Positions 1 to 7,054 of a DNA stretch of 64,000 nucleotides are shown here, piece after piece. Positions within the stretch are counted from its first letter, which is position 1. Every line of letters begins with the position of its first letter. The translations under genes and the position numbers were made by a program. The DNA is from Prolixibacter denitrificans (lineage in GTDB: Bacteria; Bacteroidota; Bacteroidia; Bacteroidales; Prolixibacteraceae): NCBI RefSeq assembly GCF_003014495.1, contig NZ_PYGC01000001.1, forward strand, positions 792,426 to 856,425, given 5' to 3'. The notes beneath the pieces were generated by a model that worked only from the letters and a program-made list of their open reading frames with translations, was not told the origin of the DNA and searched no databases.

Positions 1-1
1 G

Positions 2-595
2 CGGACACCGACCAATTCCTCTGCCAACAGGAGATCCGTAGACACACGAAGATCGTCAACAATACGCTCCGGAAGATCCACCACAAATCCATACCAGGGA
101 GGTAATAACGGCGTATCTCAAAGTCGAAGCAGGAACAGTTCATCATACGGAAGCGGCACACGTTCTTCGGTAAGCACCCAAAGACATGCGCCGCAAAAAA
201 CGACAATAAACAGAAGCAGATCGTCGAGGTCATCTACTGTTGGTCGGACTTACAGGCGACCAACGCAATCACGCACGACTTATTCAAACAGGTCATCTTC
301 GAAACCAAGGGTGTCCTCCCGGTCTTCGAGTTCAAGAAGTTCATACCGGAAGCCCAATGTGTCATCGAGATCTTCTGTTTCAAGAAGTTCTTCCAGTCAA
401 CCAAGGGTGTCGTCCAGAAGTCATAGCTCAAGCAACAGAAATTCAAGCGTTTCACACAGGAGCAGTCGTAGCTCCAGCAGCAGAAGCTCAAGCGTTAGAA
501 GTAGTCGCAGCTCGAACAGTCGAAGTTCCAAAGCGACCACTAAGAGCAGTCATTCCCGATCATCTTCGGGTCGAAGATCTGGACGCAGGAAATAA
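2..595 (+). CDS. Ser/Arg-rich low-complexity protein, C-terminal part
   Basis: The reading frame is open from the left edge to a TAA at 593-595, so this is the last ~197 residues of a protein whose start lies outside the window. The visible part is dominated by serine and arginine, with runs such as SSRSSSSRSS, and ends in the basic tail RRSGRRK. All six serine codons are used, which suggests selection on the amino-acid pattern rather than growth of a DNA microsatellite. No domain is recognised. Bacteroidota have secreted or basic proteins with similar disordered tails, but I cannot assign a function. An internal ATG at 311 opens the same frame, but the frame continues upstream without a stop, so that is unlikely to be the start. 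A strong hairpin terminator follows at 608. Confidence 0.6.
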   Translation, partial: RTPTNSSANRRSVDTRRSSTIRSGRSTTNPYQGGNNGVSQSRSRNSSSYGSGTRSSVSTQRHAPQKTTINRSRSSRSSTVGRTYRRPTQSRTTYSNRSSSKPRVSSRSSSSRSSYRKPNVSSRSSVSRSSSSQPRVSSRSHSSSNRNSSVSHRSSRSSSSRSSSVRSSRSSNSRSSKATTKSSHSRSSSGRRSGRRK

Positions 596-607
596 AAAGA
601 TGCAAGA

Positions 608-635
608 AAGCCGGTCATTTCTGACCGGCTTTTTT
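608..635. terminator. bidirectional intrinsic terminator
   Basis: A 10-bp perfect stem (AAGCCGGTCA / TGACCGGCTT) with a TTTC loop is followed by a T-run on the plus strand. It lies between two convergent genes. The same stem-loop recurs exactly at 2021-2044. Confidence 0.85.
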
Positions 636-662
636 AATTTATTTCTTTTGCAGAGTTTAAGT

Positions 663-1652
663 TTACAACTGGGCTTCTGCCGCTTTAATCTCATTCCAGG
701 CTTCTGCATCCAGTTGCGCTCCAACAACGCCGATAATCCGGCCTGCCAAAAGCGCACCAAGGCGACCGGCTTTTTCCAGTTCGTATCCTTTCGATATACC
801 AGCGAGCATTCCGGCTGCGAAGAAATCACCGGCTCCGGTTGTATCAACTACTTTGTTTCCTTTAGCAGGAATGTGCCATTTGCTGGTTCCTTGTTTGATG
901 AAAGCACCTTTACTCCCCACCTTTACAACGGCAATATCACAGCGTGATGCAATCGCATCCAACGCTTCTTCCGGCTCTTTATCGGTAAATGCTTTTGCTT
1001 CCTCTTCGTTGGCAAACAAAATGTCAACGTAATTATCGACCAAGTCATTCAGTACCTCAAGATTTGCTTCCACGACATTGTAGCTGGCCAAATCGAGTGC
1101 CACTTTCAAACCTGCTGTTTTGGCTTTTCTGGCTGCTTCGAGAATCAATGCATAATTCTGTACCAAATAGCCTTCAATCAGGAAGTAGTCAAATCCTTCA
1201 AATACTTTCGGATCAACGTCGTCAGCTCCCATATCAACCGCAGCTCCAAGGTAGGTTCCAAAGGTTCGTTCTCCGTCCGGGGTAATCAGGGCCACAGCCC
1301 TACCGGTGCGGGTATCCATCTTCTTCAGAAACGGCTCAATCCGGTTTTCTTCAAGTTTCGATTCAAAGAAACGTCCCATGTCATCCTCGGCAACGGATCC
1401 GACAAAGCCACAGGGAACGCCCAAATTAGCTACACCATTCATGGCATTGGCTACTGAACCTCCGGTAGTTATCTTTTTCTCAAAACCATTTGTCTTTTCC
1501 TGCATCTTCTCTGATAATTCGCGACCGACCAGGGTCATGCTTCCTTTCGGAAGTCCAAATTCCTGCAGAGTGGATTCGTCACTTAGAAGAGTCATAATGT
1601 CTACCAGGGCATTGCCTATTCCCAGGATTTTCGGATAATCAACGTTATGCAT
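663..1652 (-). CDS. PfkB-family sugar/nucleoside kinase (adenosine kinase-like)
   Basis: This 329-residue cytoplasmic kinase belongs to the ribokinase/PfkB family and should phosphorylate a sugar or nucleoside with ATP. Visible are the N-terminal substrate region GIGNALVDIM (11-20), the glycine pair in TTGGSVANAM (62-71), and the C-terminal signature DTTGAGDFFAAG (270-281), whose Asp276 is the expected catalytic base. The length fits the family. Close Bacteroidota homologues are usually annotated adenosine kinase or plain PfkB kinase, and the substrate cannot be fixed from sequence. It appears to be transcribed alone: a TATATTTG box lies 32-39 bases upstream of the ATG, and a bidirectional terminator lies beyond its end. 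Confidence 0.9.
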   Translation of the reverse strand: MHNVDYPKILGIGNALVDIMTLLSDESTLQEFGLPKGSMTLVGRELSEKMQEKTNGFEKKITTGGSVANAMNGVANLGVPCGFVGSVAEDDMGRFFESKLEENRIEPFLKKMDTRTGRAVALITPDGERTFGTYLGAAVDMGADDVDPKVFEGFDYFLIEGYLVQNYALILEAARKAKTAGLKVALDLASYNVVEANLEVLNDLVDNYVDILFANEEEAKAFTDKEPEEALDAIASRCDIAVVKVGSKGAFIKQGTSKWHIPAKGNKVVDTTGAGDFFAAGMLAGISKGYELEKAGRLGALLAGRIIGVVGAQLDAEAWNEIKAAEAQL

Positions 1653-1683
1653 ATTGTGCTGTTTTTTGACTTTAAAATTTTCA

Positions 1684-1691
1684 CAAATATA
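1684..1691 (-). promoter_or_regulatory. -7 promoter box of the PfkB kinase gene
   Basis: The minus strand reads TATATTTG, a full match to the Bacteroidota -7 consensus TAnnTTTG, about 32 bases upstream of the kinase start. No clear TTG -33 element is seen. Confidence 0.6.
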
Positions 1692-1844
1692 TTTTAGTTT
1701 TTAGGAAAACCTGTTATTTTTGCAACGCCTTTGACGAAAACGTTGAAGGAATGTTCTTAAAAAAATCCGGTGAAAACAATAGTTTGCGAGCCGAAAACAA
1801 CTATCTTCGCACAGCAAACATTGGTTAAAAACCGATAAAAAAAT

Positions 1845-1918
1845 TCCCTAGTAGCTCAGTTGGTTAGAGCGGCGGACTGTTAATCCGTAGGTCGTAGGTT
1901 CAAGTCCTACCTGGGGAG
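1845..1918 (+). tRNA. tRNA-Asn (GUU), copy 1
   Basis: A 74-nt cloverleaf. The acceptor arms TCCCTAG and CTGGGGA pair throughout with one T-G wobble; the D arm is AGCTCAGTTGGTTAGAGC; the anticodon loop CTGTTAA carries GTT (Asn); the T arm contains GGTTCAAGTCC. The discriminator is G and CCA is not encoded. It is identical to copy 2, which starts 20 bases downstream. Confidence 0.97.
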
Positions 1919-1938
1919 CACTTTTAAGGAAAATATTT

Positions 1939-2012
1939 TCCCTAGTAGCTCAGTTGGTTAGAGCGGCGGACTGTTAATCCGTAGGTCGTAGGTTCAAGTC
2001 CTACCTGGGGAG
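1939..2012 (+). tRNA. tRNA-Asn (GUU), copy 2
   Basis: Identical in all 74 positions to copy 1 at 1845-1918, with anticodon GTT. It is followed within 10 bases by a strong terminator. The exact identity points to recent duplication or gene conversion. Confidence 0.97.
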
Positions 2013-2020
2013 CTGAAAAA

Positions 2021-2049
2021 AAGCCGGTCATTTCTGACCGGCTTTTTTT
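2021..2049 (+). terminator. terminator of the tRNA-Asn pair
   Basis: A 10-bp stem AAGCCGGTCA / TGACCGGCTT with TTTC loop, followed by seven T. The stem-loop is the same 24-base sequence as the terminator at 608-631. Confidence 0.9.
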
Positions 2050-2082
2050 GCACCTTAACATTTTCAATGCATTAAAGTAAAA

Positions 2083-2373
2083 ATGTTTTACATCTACATC
2101 CTGTATTCTCCCTCCTCAGATATCTATTATGTTGGTTCTACAGATAATGTGGAGCGTAGATTAGAAGAGCACAATTATCTGTCAGAAAATAGTTTTACCA
2201 GCAAACACCGTCCCTGGCGTTTAAAAGTTGCATTTGAGGTTGGTCATTCACGCACGGCCGCTCTCAAGATTGAAAAACATATCAAAAGACAGAAAAACAG
2301 AAAATATATTGAAGACATTATTGAACGAAATTCGATCGACCGATTAATTGCAAGGTTCAGCTCAGTTGGTTAG
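2083..2373 (+). CDS. small GIY-YIG endonuclease-domain protein, 3' end in tRNA-like sequence
   Basis: A 96-residue single-domain protein of the UvrC N-terminal/GIY-YIG superfamily. YIYIL (3-7) and YYVGS (15-19) form the two motif halves. ERRLEEHN (24-31) holds the expected catalytic Arg, and a Glu in ALKIEKHIKRQ is the likely metal ligand. Such small stand-alone proteins are common in Bacteroidota, often as several copies, and their biological role is unsettled. The last residues (FSSVG) and the TAG stop are encoded by the D-arm region of a broken tRNA-Asn copy, so the present C terminus comes from tRNA sequence. Two intact tRNA-Asn genes with a terminator lie directly upstream. This resembles a nuclease gene associated with a tRNA site. 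No partner gene is visible. Confidence 0.85.
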   Translation: MFYIYILYSPSSDIYYVGSTDNVERRLEEHNYLSENSFTSKHRPWRLKVAFEVGHSRTAALKIEKHIKRQKNRKYIEDIIERNSIDRLIARFSSVG

Positions 2374-2378
2374 AGCGG

Positions 2379-2396
2379 TCCCGACGTACGTCGGGA
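2379..2396. repeat. 18-base palindrome TCCCGA-N6-TCGGGA, copy 1
   Basis: TCCCGACGTACGTCGGGA is a perfect palindrome sitting where the tRNA-Asn anticodon region should be. It shares its outer six bases on each side with the element at 2419-2436. Confidence 0.8.
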
Positions 2397-2418
2397 TTAA
2401 TCCGTAGGTAGTAGGTTC

Positions 2419-2436
2419 TCCCGAAGTCCATCGGGA
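2419..2436. repeat. 18-base palindrome TCCCGA-N6-TCGGGA, copy 2
   Basis: TCCCGAAGTCCATCGGGA has the same outer arms as copy 1 with a different six-base centre. It interrupts the T loop of the tRNA remnant. The centre AAGTCC equals native tRNA sequence, so the arms may have been added around it. Confidence 0.75.
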
Positions 2437-2454
2437 CTACCTGGGGAGCTGAAA

Positions 2455-2481
2455 AGCTGGTCAGAGACGACCGGCTTTTTT
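2455..2481 (+). terminator. terminator after the tRNA remnant
   Basis: Stem AGCTGGTC / GACCGGCT (one wobble) and a T-run. Its sequence and its position after GGGGAGCTGAAAA align with the terminator of the intact tRNA pair, so tRNA tail and terminator appear to have been duplicated together. Confidence 0.8.
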
Positions 2482-2500
2482 GTAGACATTACTCGACTTG

Positions 2501-2531
2501 AAAAAAGAAAGGGCGCCACATGGCACCCTTT
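2501..2531 (-). terminator. terminator of the sulfatase gene
   Basis: On the minus strand the stem AAAGGGTGCC / GGCGCCCTTT pairs fully (one T-G wobble) and is followed by a T-rich run. On the plus strand the same site has a C-A mismatch, so it favours the minus-strand gene. Confidence 0.75.
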
Positions 2532-2556
2532 TTTATTTTATAATCATACGATTTGT

Positions 2557-4173
2557 CTATTCATGCTTATTAATCGCTTCCAGGTAAGCATCAAGATAAT
2601 GCTTGTCGAGCTGATCCGAATCACCATATTTCTGACGCAACTCGGTTAACCGTTCGTGCATCATTTTCTGCACATCGGCGTAAGCCGGATCGCCATACAC
2701 ACTATGCATTTCATGCGGGTCTTTCTCCAAATCATAGAGCTCCCATTCGTCGATATCGTAGTAAAAATGCATGAGTTTGTACCGGTTAGTCCGGACACCG
2801 TAATGCCGTTTCACCATGTGAATTGACGGATATTCATAGTAGGTGTAATAGATCGCATCGCGCCATTCAGAACTCTGCCCATCAACCAACTTACGGAACG
2901 ACATACCCTGCATGTCCTTCGGAATTTTCACACCCGCATAGTCGAGGAACGTCGGAGCAAAATCAAGGTTTTGTACCAACTGGTCAATCTTAGTCCCTGG
3001 CTTGATCTCTTTCGGATAACGCATTAGTAGTGGTGTCCGGAAGGATTCCTCGTACATGAAACGTTTGTCGAACCAGCCGTGTTCGCCTAAATACATTCCT
3101 TGATCGGAAGTGTAAACCACGATGGTATTGTCGGCCAGGCCGCTCTTATCGAGATAATCGAGCAATTCGCCCACGGCATCATCCACCGAGGCAACACACG
3201 CCAGGTAATCCTGCAGGTAACGCTCGTAACGCCAGTGTGCCAGTTGTTGCTCGTTCATGTTCGGATACGCTTTTTCGAAGGCTTCGTTCATGGGACGGTA
3301 TACCGAATCCCAGGCAGCCTTTTGCGCGGAATCCATCCTGCCAACATTGTGTTTGAAGGCATTGCGGCCCCAGTTGGTCGGATCTTTCAGACCCAGTTTA
3401 TCCATCACCTCCGGATAGAGTTTATCGTCACCCGACCAGTTCTGATCGCGGTAGACCCGCATCTCAGCAGCGTGGGCGGCTGTTCCCCGGCCACTGTAAT
3501 CATCATGGTAGGTAGCCGGCTCCGGAAACTCCTTCTCCGTGTATTCCTTGTAGTACTTTTCTTCAGGCATCCACTCGCGGTGCGGCGCCTTTTCGTGGAA
3601 AAGTAAACAAAACGGCTTGCTGGTATCACGTTTTTTCAGCCAGTCGAGTGCCAGCCGGGTGGTAATTTTCGTTACATAGCCCGGAATCCGCTCCTCCTTC
3701 CCATTGATTATAAAATCGGGATTGTAATAATGTCCCTGGCCGGGAAGAACAGCGGAATAATCGAAGCCCTGCGGCGTTCCGTCGAGATGGATTTTACCGA
3801 CCAGGGCAGTTTGGTAACCCGATTGCCGCAACAACTTCGGAAAGCTTTCCTGGTCCCAGTTGAACCGTTGGACATTGTCTACTTTGCCGTTAATGAAACT
3901 GTGTTTACCGGTCAGCATCACGGCCCGGCTCGGCGCACAAAGTGAGTTGGTGACAAAGGCGTGGGAAAAAATAGCCCCTTCATGTCCAATCCGGTCGATG
4001 TTGGGCGTCTTAATCAGGGTCGAATCATACGCACTAATGGCCTGGTAAGCATGGTCGTCACTCATGATGTAGATAATGTTGGGCCGTTGCGGTTTGGGAG
4101 CCTTCTGCGTGCAGGCGGTTGCAGCCGCTCCTACTGTCAGCAGGGCGAGTGCGTGTGTCAGGTGATTATTCAT
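2557..4173 (-). CDS. type I sulfatase lipoprotein
   Basis: This 538-residue formylglycine-dependent sulfatase should hydrolyse sulfate esters, probably on glycans at the cell surface or in the periplasm. The chosen ATG at 4173 gives a clean lipoprotein signal, ALLTVGAAATAC, with Cys21. An in-frame start at 4374 would add 67 implausible residues. Metal-binding SDD (38-40) is followed by the sulfatase signature CAPSR (79-83), where Cys79 would be converted to formylglycine, and by GK (89-90). Further on are GKIHLDG and the metal-site segment SDQGMYLGEHG. The C-terminal DLEKDPHEMHSV region is typical of the family. The substrate is unknown. No maturation enzyme or SusCD pair is next to it. A TATATTTG box lies about 80 bases upstream. 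Confidence 0.92.
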   Translation of the reverse strand: MNNHLTHALALLTVGAAATACTQKAPKPQRPNIIYIMSDDHAYQAISAYDSTLIKTPNIDRIGHEGAIFSHAFVTNSLCAPSRAVMLTGKHSFINGKVDNVQRFNWDQESFPKLLRQSGYQTALVGKIHLDGTPQGFDYSAVLPGQGHYYNPDFIINGKEERIPGYVTKITTRLALDWLKKRDTSKPFCLLFHEKAPHREWMPEEKYYKEYTEKEFPEPATYHDDYSGRGTAAHAAEMRVYRDQNWSGDDKLYPEVMDKLGLKDPTNWGRNAFKHNVGRMDSAQKAAWDSVYRPMNEAFEKAYPNMNEQQLAHWRYERYLQDYLACVASVDDAVGELLDYLDKSGLADNTIVVYTSDQGMYLGEHGWFDKRFMYEESFRTPLLMRYPKEIKPGTKIDQLVQNLDFAPTFLDYAGVKIPKDMQGMSFRKLVDGQSSEWRDAIYYTYYEYPSIHMVKRHYGVRTNRYKLMHFYYDIDEWELYDLEKDPHEMHSVYGDPAYADVQKMMHERLTELRQKYGDSDQLDKHYLDAYLEAINKHE

Positions 4174-4254
4174 TTGGATATCGTTAAGGTTTGTGTCGTT
4201 CGATTCAGGTTGCCGGATACGGTTTCCTATTCCCCTAAAACCGTATCTCCCTAA

Positions 4255-4262
4255 CAAATATA
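4255..4262 (-). promoter_or_regulatory. -7 promoter box of the sulfatase gene
   Basis: The minus strand reads TATATTTG (TAnnTTTG consensus) about 80 bases before the chosen start. Its position downstream of the alternative start at 4374 supports the shorter protein. Confidence 0.5.
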
Positions 4263-4327
4263 AAAATCTTACCTGCCGGAGACGTATCCTCACCTGCTTT
4301 TTTACGATTGACCCGCTGAGAAAGAAC

Positions 4328-4999
4328 TCAATGCTTCTTCTTTTCCGGCCACATACTAATAGACAAACCAACACCGATGATAAGAGCTCCCCTTAAACCC
4401 GGACGCTCTATCTCCGTCGGAGTATTAAACTGAATACTGTTTATGTATTTATTGTAGCTGATATTATTCCCTCCCAGAGAAAGCATACTGGAAACCCGAT
4501 GTGATAAGCGCGCCCGAACTCCTAATGCCATTCCCTGAAAATATTGGAATCCGGTATCACCCAAACCCGAATACGAATTCCCTTCCGGATCCTGAAAACG
4601 ACCGTCTCCCCACATGCGCCAGGTGCCGACACTGTATTCCATAAACAGCGCCCAAAAACCATCTTCATCGTCCTGCAATACCAGGTAAAGTCGGGGTGTG
4701 GCCGAAAGAATGGAATACGTGGCCGAGATATTGTAATCACCAATTTTAAACCATTCTCCATCCCAATCCGATAGCGACTCAATGTCCCACATTCGTCCAA
4801 TTTTCCCGTCGACCTGGAGCCCCATAAACGACAATGGAAAAAACTCATGTCCCAATCCACCAAAAACCGAATTCAAATCATCCACGGCATTCTGGTCAAT
4901 TCCATATGACAGGATGAGGTTGTTGGGCTGATCGTGCCACTGGGCCTGAACTGTCAGTGAACAAAAAAGTAGGACAATAATATAAAACAACATTCTCAT
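4328..4999 (-). CDS. unknown secreted protein, probable outer-membrane beta-barrel (223 aa)
   Basis: I do not recognise this gene. It has a signal peptide (MRMLFYIIVLLFCSLTVQAQ) and alternating hydrophobic/polar segments rich in aromatic residues and glycine. The strand-like C-terminal segment ALIIGVGLSISMW precedes a short KKKH tail. This pattern fits a small outer-membrane barrel. It starts 16 bases after the end of another protein of the same general kind (5016-5588), so the two are probably one operon. A tail of the gene overlaps the region upstream of the sulfatase. Function unknown. Confidence 0.7.
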   Translation of the reverse strand: MRMLFYIIVLLFCSLTVQAQWHDQPNNLILSYGIDQNAVDDLNSVFGGLGHEFFPLSFMGLQVDGKIGRMWDIESLSDWDGEWFKIGDYNISATYSILSATPRLYLVLQDDEDGFWALFMEYSVGTWRMWGDGRFQDPEGNSYSGLGDTGFQYFQGMALGVRARLSHRVSSMLSLGGNNISYNKYINSIQFNTPTEIERPGLRGALIIGVGLSISMWPEKKKH

Positions 5000-5015
5000 T
5001 GGTCAGCCTCTTCGT

Positions 5016-5588
5016 TTATAGTACCAATCCTAAACGAACACCCAGAATCAAACCGCCCGACATAACGCGGTCGCCTATATTGCTTTCAATTCCGGTGAAT
5101 AAATCCCAGATAACAGCGTCGCCCACGGGACGACGAATGCCCCAAGTCAGTCGCCATGTAAAGCCACCGGAATAAATTCCATCCACATTCTCGCGGTACA
5201 GTGGAATATTCAACGCTTCCACATAATAACGCCCCGACAAATTCACATACGATCCGATGTGATGGCGGATACTTTTATTCATCCGGATACGTCGCGCGTC
5301 GGAATAGCGCCATTGCACACCGGTTTCTACGTACGGTAACAGGTAAAACGCTTTAGCCTGAAAATGCAACAAATGGCTGAGATAGGCGCTTGTTTCCGTG
5401 TAATACGGTGTGGTTTCAAAACCTGCACTTCCGGTGAATCTGCCCGTAAGCGGAAATTCATAGCGGTAACCCGGCGAAATAAAATCGACCCGGTGAAAAG
5501 CCGGAATTCTGGTTTCACTATTCTGAGCAATGGATTGAAAAATGGATAAGGTAAAAAGGCAAAGGAGAGCAACTCCCATTTTTTTCAT
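5016..5588 (-). CDS. unknown secreted protein, probable outer-membrane beta-barrel (190 aa)
   Basis: I do not recognise this gene. Residues 1-22 are a clear signal peptide ending SIAQ. The mature part has repeated aromatic and glycine-bearing strand-like stretches and ends GGLILGVRLGLVL, a typical terminal barrel strand. It is first in a two-gene unit with the gene at 4328-4999. Similar size, signal and fold class suggest the two proteins are related or act together, but they show no obvious close sequence identity by eye. Confidence 0.7.
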   Translation of the reverse strand: MKKMGVALLCLFTLSIFQSIAQNSETRIPAFHRVDFISPGYRYEFPLTGRFTGSAGFETTPYYTETSAYLSHLLHFQAKAFYLLPYVETGVQWRYSDARRIRMNKSIRHHIGSYVNLSGRYYVEALNIPLYRENVDGIYSGGFTWRLTWGIRRPVGDAVIWDLFTGIESNIGDRVMSGGLILGVRLGLVL

Positions 5589-5791
5589 GAAACAAACTTT
5601 AGTTAAATAATTAGATTTCGTTAGTGGTTCTGTTCTTTTATTCTTTTCTGAAGGAAAAGGTTACCTGTAAAAATATTGTTAAGTAACATGAAATGCAAGC
5701 ACGCTAAACATTGCAAATACCGCTTTTTTTAAGAAAGGATATTATTCCCATCTTATCCGTATACTTTCATTCTATATGCTGAAAAGCAGCT

Positions 5792-5809
5792 CTAATAAAC
5801 GTTTATTAG
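5792..5809. promoter_or_regulatory. perfect 18-base palindrome, candidate operator
   Basis: CTAATAAACGTTTATTAG is an exact inverted repeat about 95 bases upstream of the NEW3/ABC operon. It has no T-run, so it is unlikely to be a terminator. A dimeric regulator site is the simplest reading, but none is known to me with this sequence. Confidence 0.35.
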
Positions 5810-5892
5810 GATTTAATTAAATTTTTTAACAAAAGTTTAATAAAGTTAATCTTATACTTAGCCTCCGAATAATAAATCACCTAAAAAACATT

Positions 5893-5898
5893 GGAGGA
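5893..5898 (+). promoter_or_regulatory. Shine-Dalgarno site deciding the NEW3 gene start
   Basis: GGAGGA lies seven bases before the ATG at 5906. This selects 5906 over the in-frame TTG at 5891, which would place the site inside the gene. Such sites are unusual for Bacteroidota. Confidence 0.75.
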
Positions 5899-5905
5899 TT
5901 CTTTT

Positions 5906-7051
5906 ATGTCTACCCGCACTAAATGGTTAAGTTTATCATTAACTCTTCTGTTTCAACTGGTTTTCATCGGAACCTATGCCGCCGGAACCGGCGTCGAGTT
6001 GTACACCCCTTACACCCGCATTTCCGTTCCACCAGGAGAAACGATTAATTACAACATCGAGGTTATCAACAACACCAGCCAGATTCAAACCATGCCCGTC
6101 AAGGTGATAGGAATGCCCCGTGGATGGGATAGCCAATTGAAATCGGGTGGCTGGAAAATCAGTCAAATCTCTGTCCTTCCGGGAAAAAAAGAGAAGCTTT
6201 CCCTGAAAGTAGATGTACCGCTGAAAATAAACAAAGGCAGCTATCATTTTAAAGTGTTAGCCGGCGGATACACTTCGCTCTTGCTGAATGTGGTGGTTTC
6301 GAAACGAGGAACCTACCAGACCGAGTTCACTACCGACCAACCCAATATGAAAGGGAACTCGAAGGCATCGTTTACGTTTAAAGCCAAGCTGAAAAACAGT
6401 ACCGCCGACAACCAACTCTACGCCATCAAAGCTGATGCACCCCGTGGATGGAACGTCACTATCAAAGCCAGCTACAAAGAAGTCGCATCAGTCAACATCG
6501 CTCCTAACGAATCAAAAGATATTACCATCCAGATAAAACCGCCGTCTGAAGTGAAAGCCGGAACTTACCGAATTCCGGTAACAGCTTCTTCCGGAACCAC
6601 CTCCGCCGAAATTGCGCTCGAAGTGGTGATTACCGGAACATTTAACATGGACCTGACAACGCCCACCGGCCTGCTCAGCACCGACATCACTGCCGGCGAC
6701 CAAAAACAGGTTGAATTCCTGGTCCAAAATACCGGTTCATCCGATCTGAAAGACATCAACTTCGATGTAACACAGCCAACCGACTGGAAAGTTACTTTCG
6801 ATCCGAAAAAAATTATCGACCTCGAAGCGGGCCACGCCACTAAAGTGATGGCTACTATCCAGGCTTCCAAGAAGGCAATCGCCGGTGATTATGTCACCAA
6901 AATCGAAGCAAAAACACCGGAAGTAGGAACCAAAGCCGAGTTACGTGTCACTGTCAAAACACCTATGTTGTGGGGATGGATTGGCGTTTTCATTATCCTC
7001 TTAGCGCTCGGAAGCGTGTTTTATCTGTTCCGCAAATATGGAAGGAGGTAA
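5906..7051 (+). CDS. NEW3-domain membrane-anchored exported protein of an ABC system
   Basis: A 381-residue protein with an N-terminal signal peptide, an extracytoplasmic region built of repeated immunoglobulin-like modules, and a single C-terminal membrane helix (GWIGVFIILLALGSVFYLF) followed by a basic RKYGRR stop-transfer tail. The modules resemble NPCBM-associated NEW3 domains (COG1470). Repeated phrases such as PRGWDSQLKSG, PRGWNVTIKA and PTDWKVTFDP mark successive units. Proteins of this type are encoded beside ABC-2 exporters and are thought to sit on the outer face of the membrane, but their ligand is unknown. Its stop is three bases before the ATPase start, so it is the first gene of a tight three-gene operon. 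Confidence 0.8.
   Translation: MSTRTKWLSLSLTLLFQLVFIGTYAAGTGVELYTPYTRISVPPGETINYNIEVINNTSQIQTMPVKVIGMPRGWDSQLKSGGWKISQISVLPGKKEKLSLKVDVPLKINKGSYHFKVLAGGYTSLLLNVVVSKRGTYQTEFTTDQPNMKGNSKASFTFKAKLKNSTADNQLYAIKADAPRGWNVTIKASYKEVASVNIAPNESKDITIQIKPPSEVKAGTYRIPVTASSGTTSAEIALEVVITGTFNMDLTTPTGLLSTDITAGDQKQVEFLVQNTGSSDLKDINFDVTQPTDWKVTFDPKKIIDLEAGHATKVMATIQASKKAIAGDYVTKIEAKTPEVGTKAELRVTVKTPMLWGWIGVFIILLALGSVFYLFRKYGRR
7042..7049 (+). promoter_or_regulatory. Shine-Dalgarno site of the ABC ATPase gene
   Basis: AAGGAGGT, a full complement to the 16S rRNA 3' end, five bases before the ATG at 7055. Confidence 0.8.
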
Positions 7052-7054
7052 TAC

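Larger units (their letters stand above)
2358..2448 (+). pseudogene. broken tRNA-Asn copy with two palindromic insertions
   Basis: The D-arm region AGCTCAGTTGGTTAGAGCGG, the segment TTAATCCGTAGGT-GTAGGTTC (one substitution) and the 3' end CTACCTGGGGAG match the intact tRNA-Asn genes upstream. The 5' acceptor strand is replaced. The anticodon region CGGACTG is replaced by an 18-base palindrome (2379-2396), and the T loop is split by a second one (2419-2436). It cannot fold as a normal tRNA and has no Asn anticodon. Its first 16 bases also code the C terminus and stop of the GIY-YIG gene. Confidence 0.85.
5589..5905. other. AT-rich divergent intergenic region
   Basis: About 320 bases between the unknown outer-membrane gene pair (minus) and the NEW3/ABC operon (plus). 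No coding potential or RNA gene is seen. It is strongly AT-rich and contains one perfect 18-base palindrome (5792-5809). No clean TAnnTTTG box is found for either direction. TATACT at 5853-5858 is a loose alternative -10-like sequence. Confidence 0.5.

Noticed and set aside
240..947. 235-residue open frame overlapping the SR-rich gene and the PfkB kinase
   Set aside because: It crosses a strong terminator and runs antisense through a conserved kinase. Its sequence has no protein-like features.
2358..2448. A functional third tRNA-Asn
   Set aside because: The anticodon is replaced, the T loop is split and the 5' acceptor strand is missing, so it cannot form a working tRNA.
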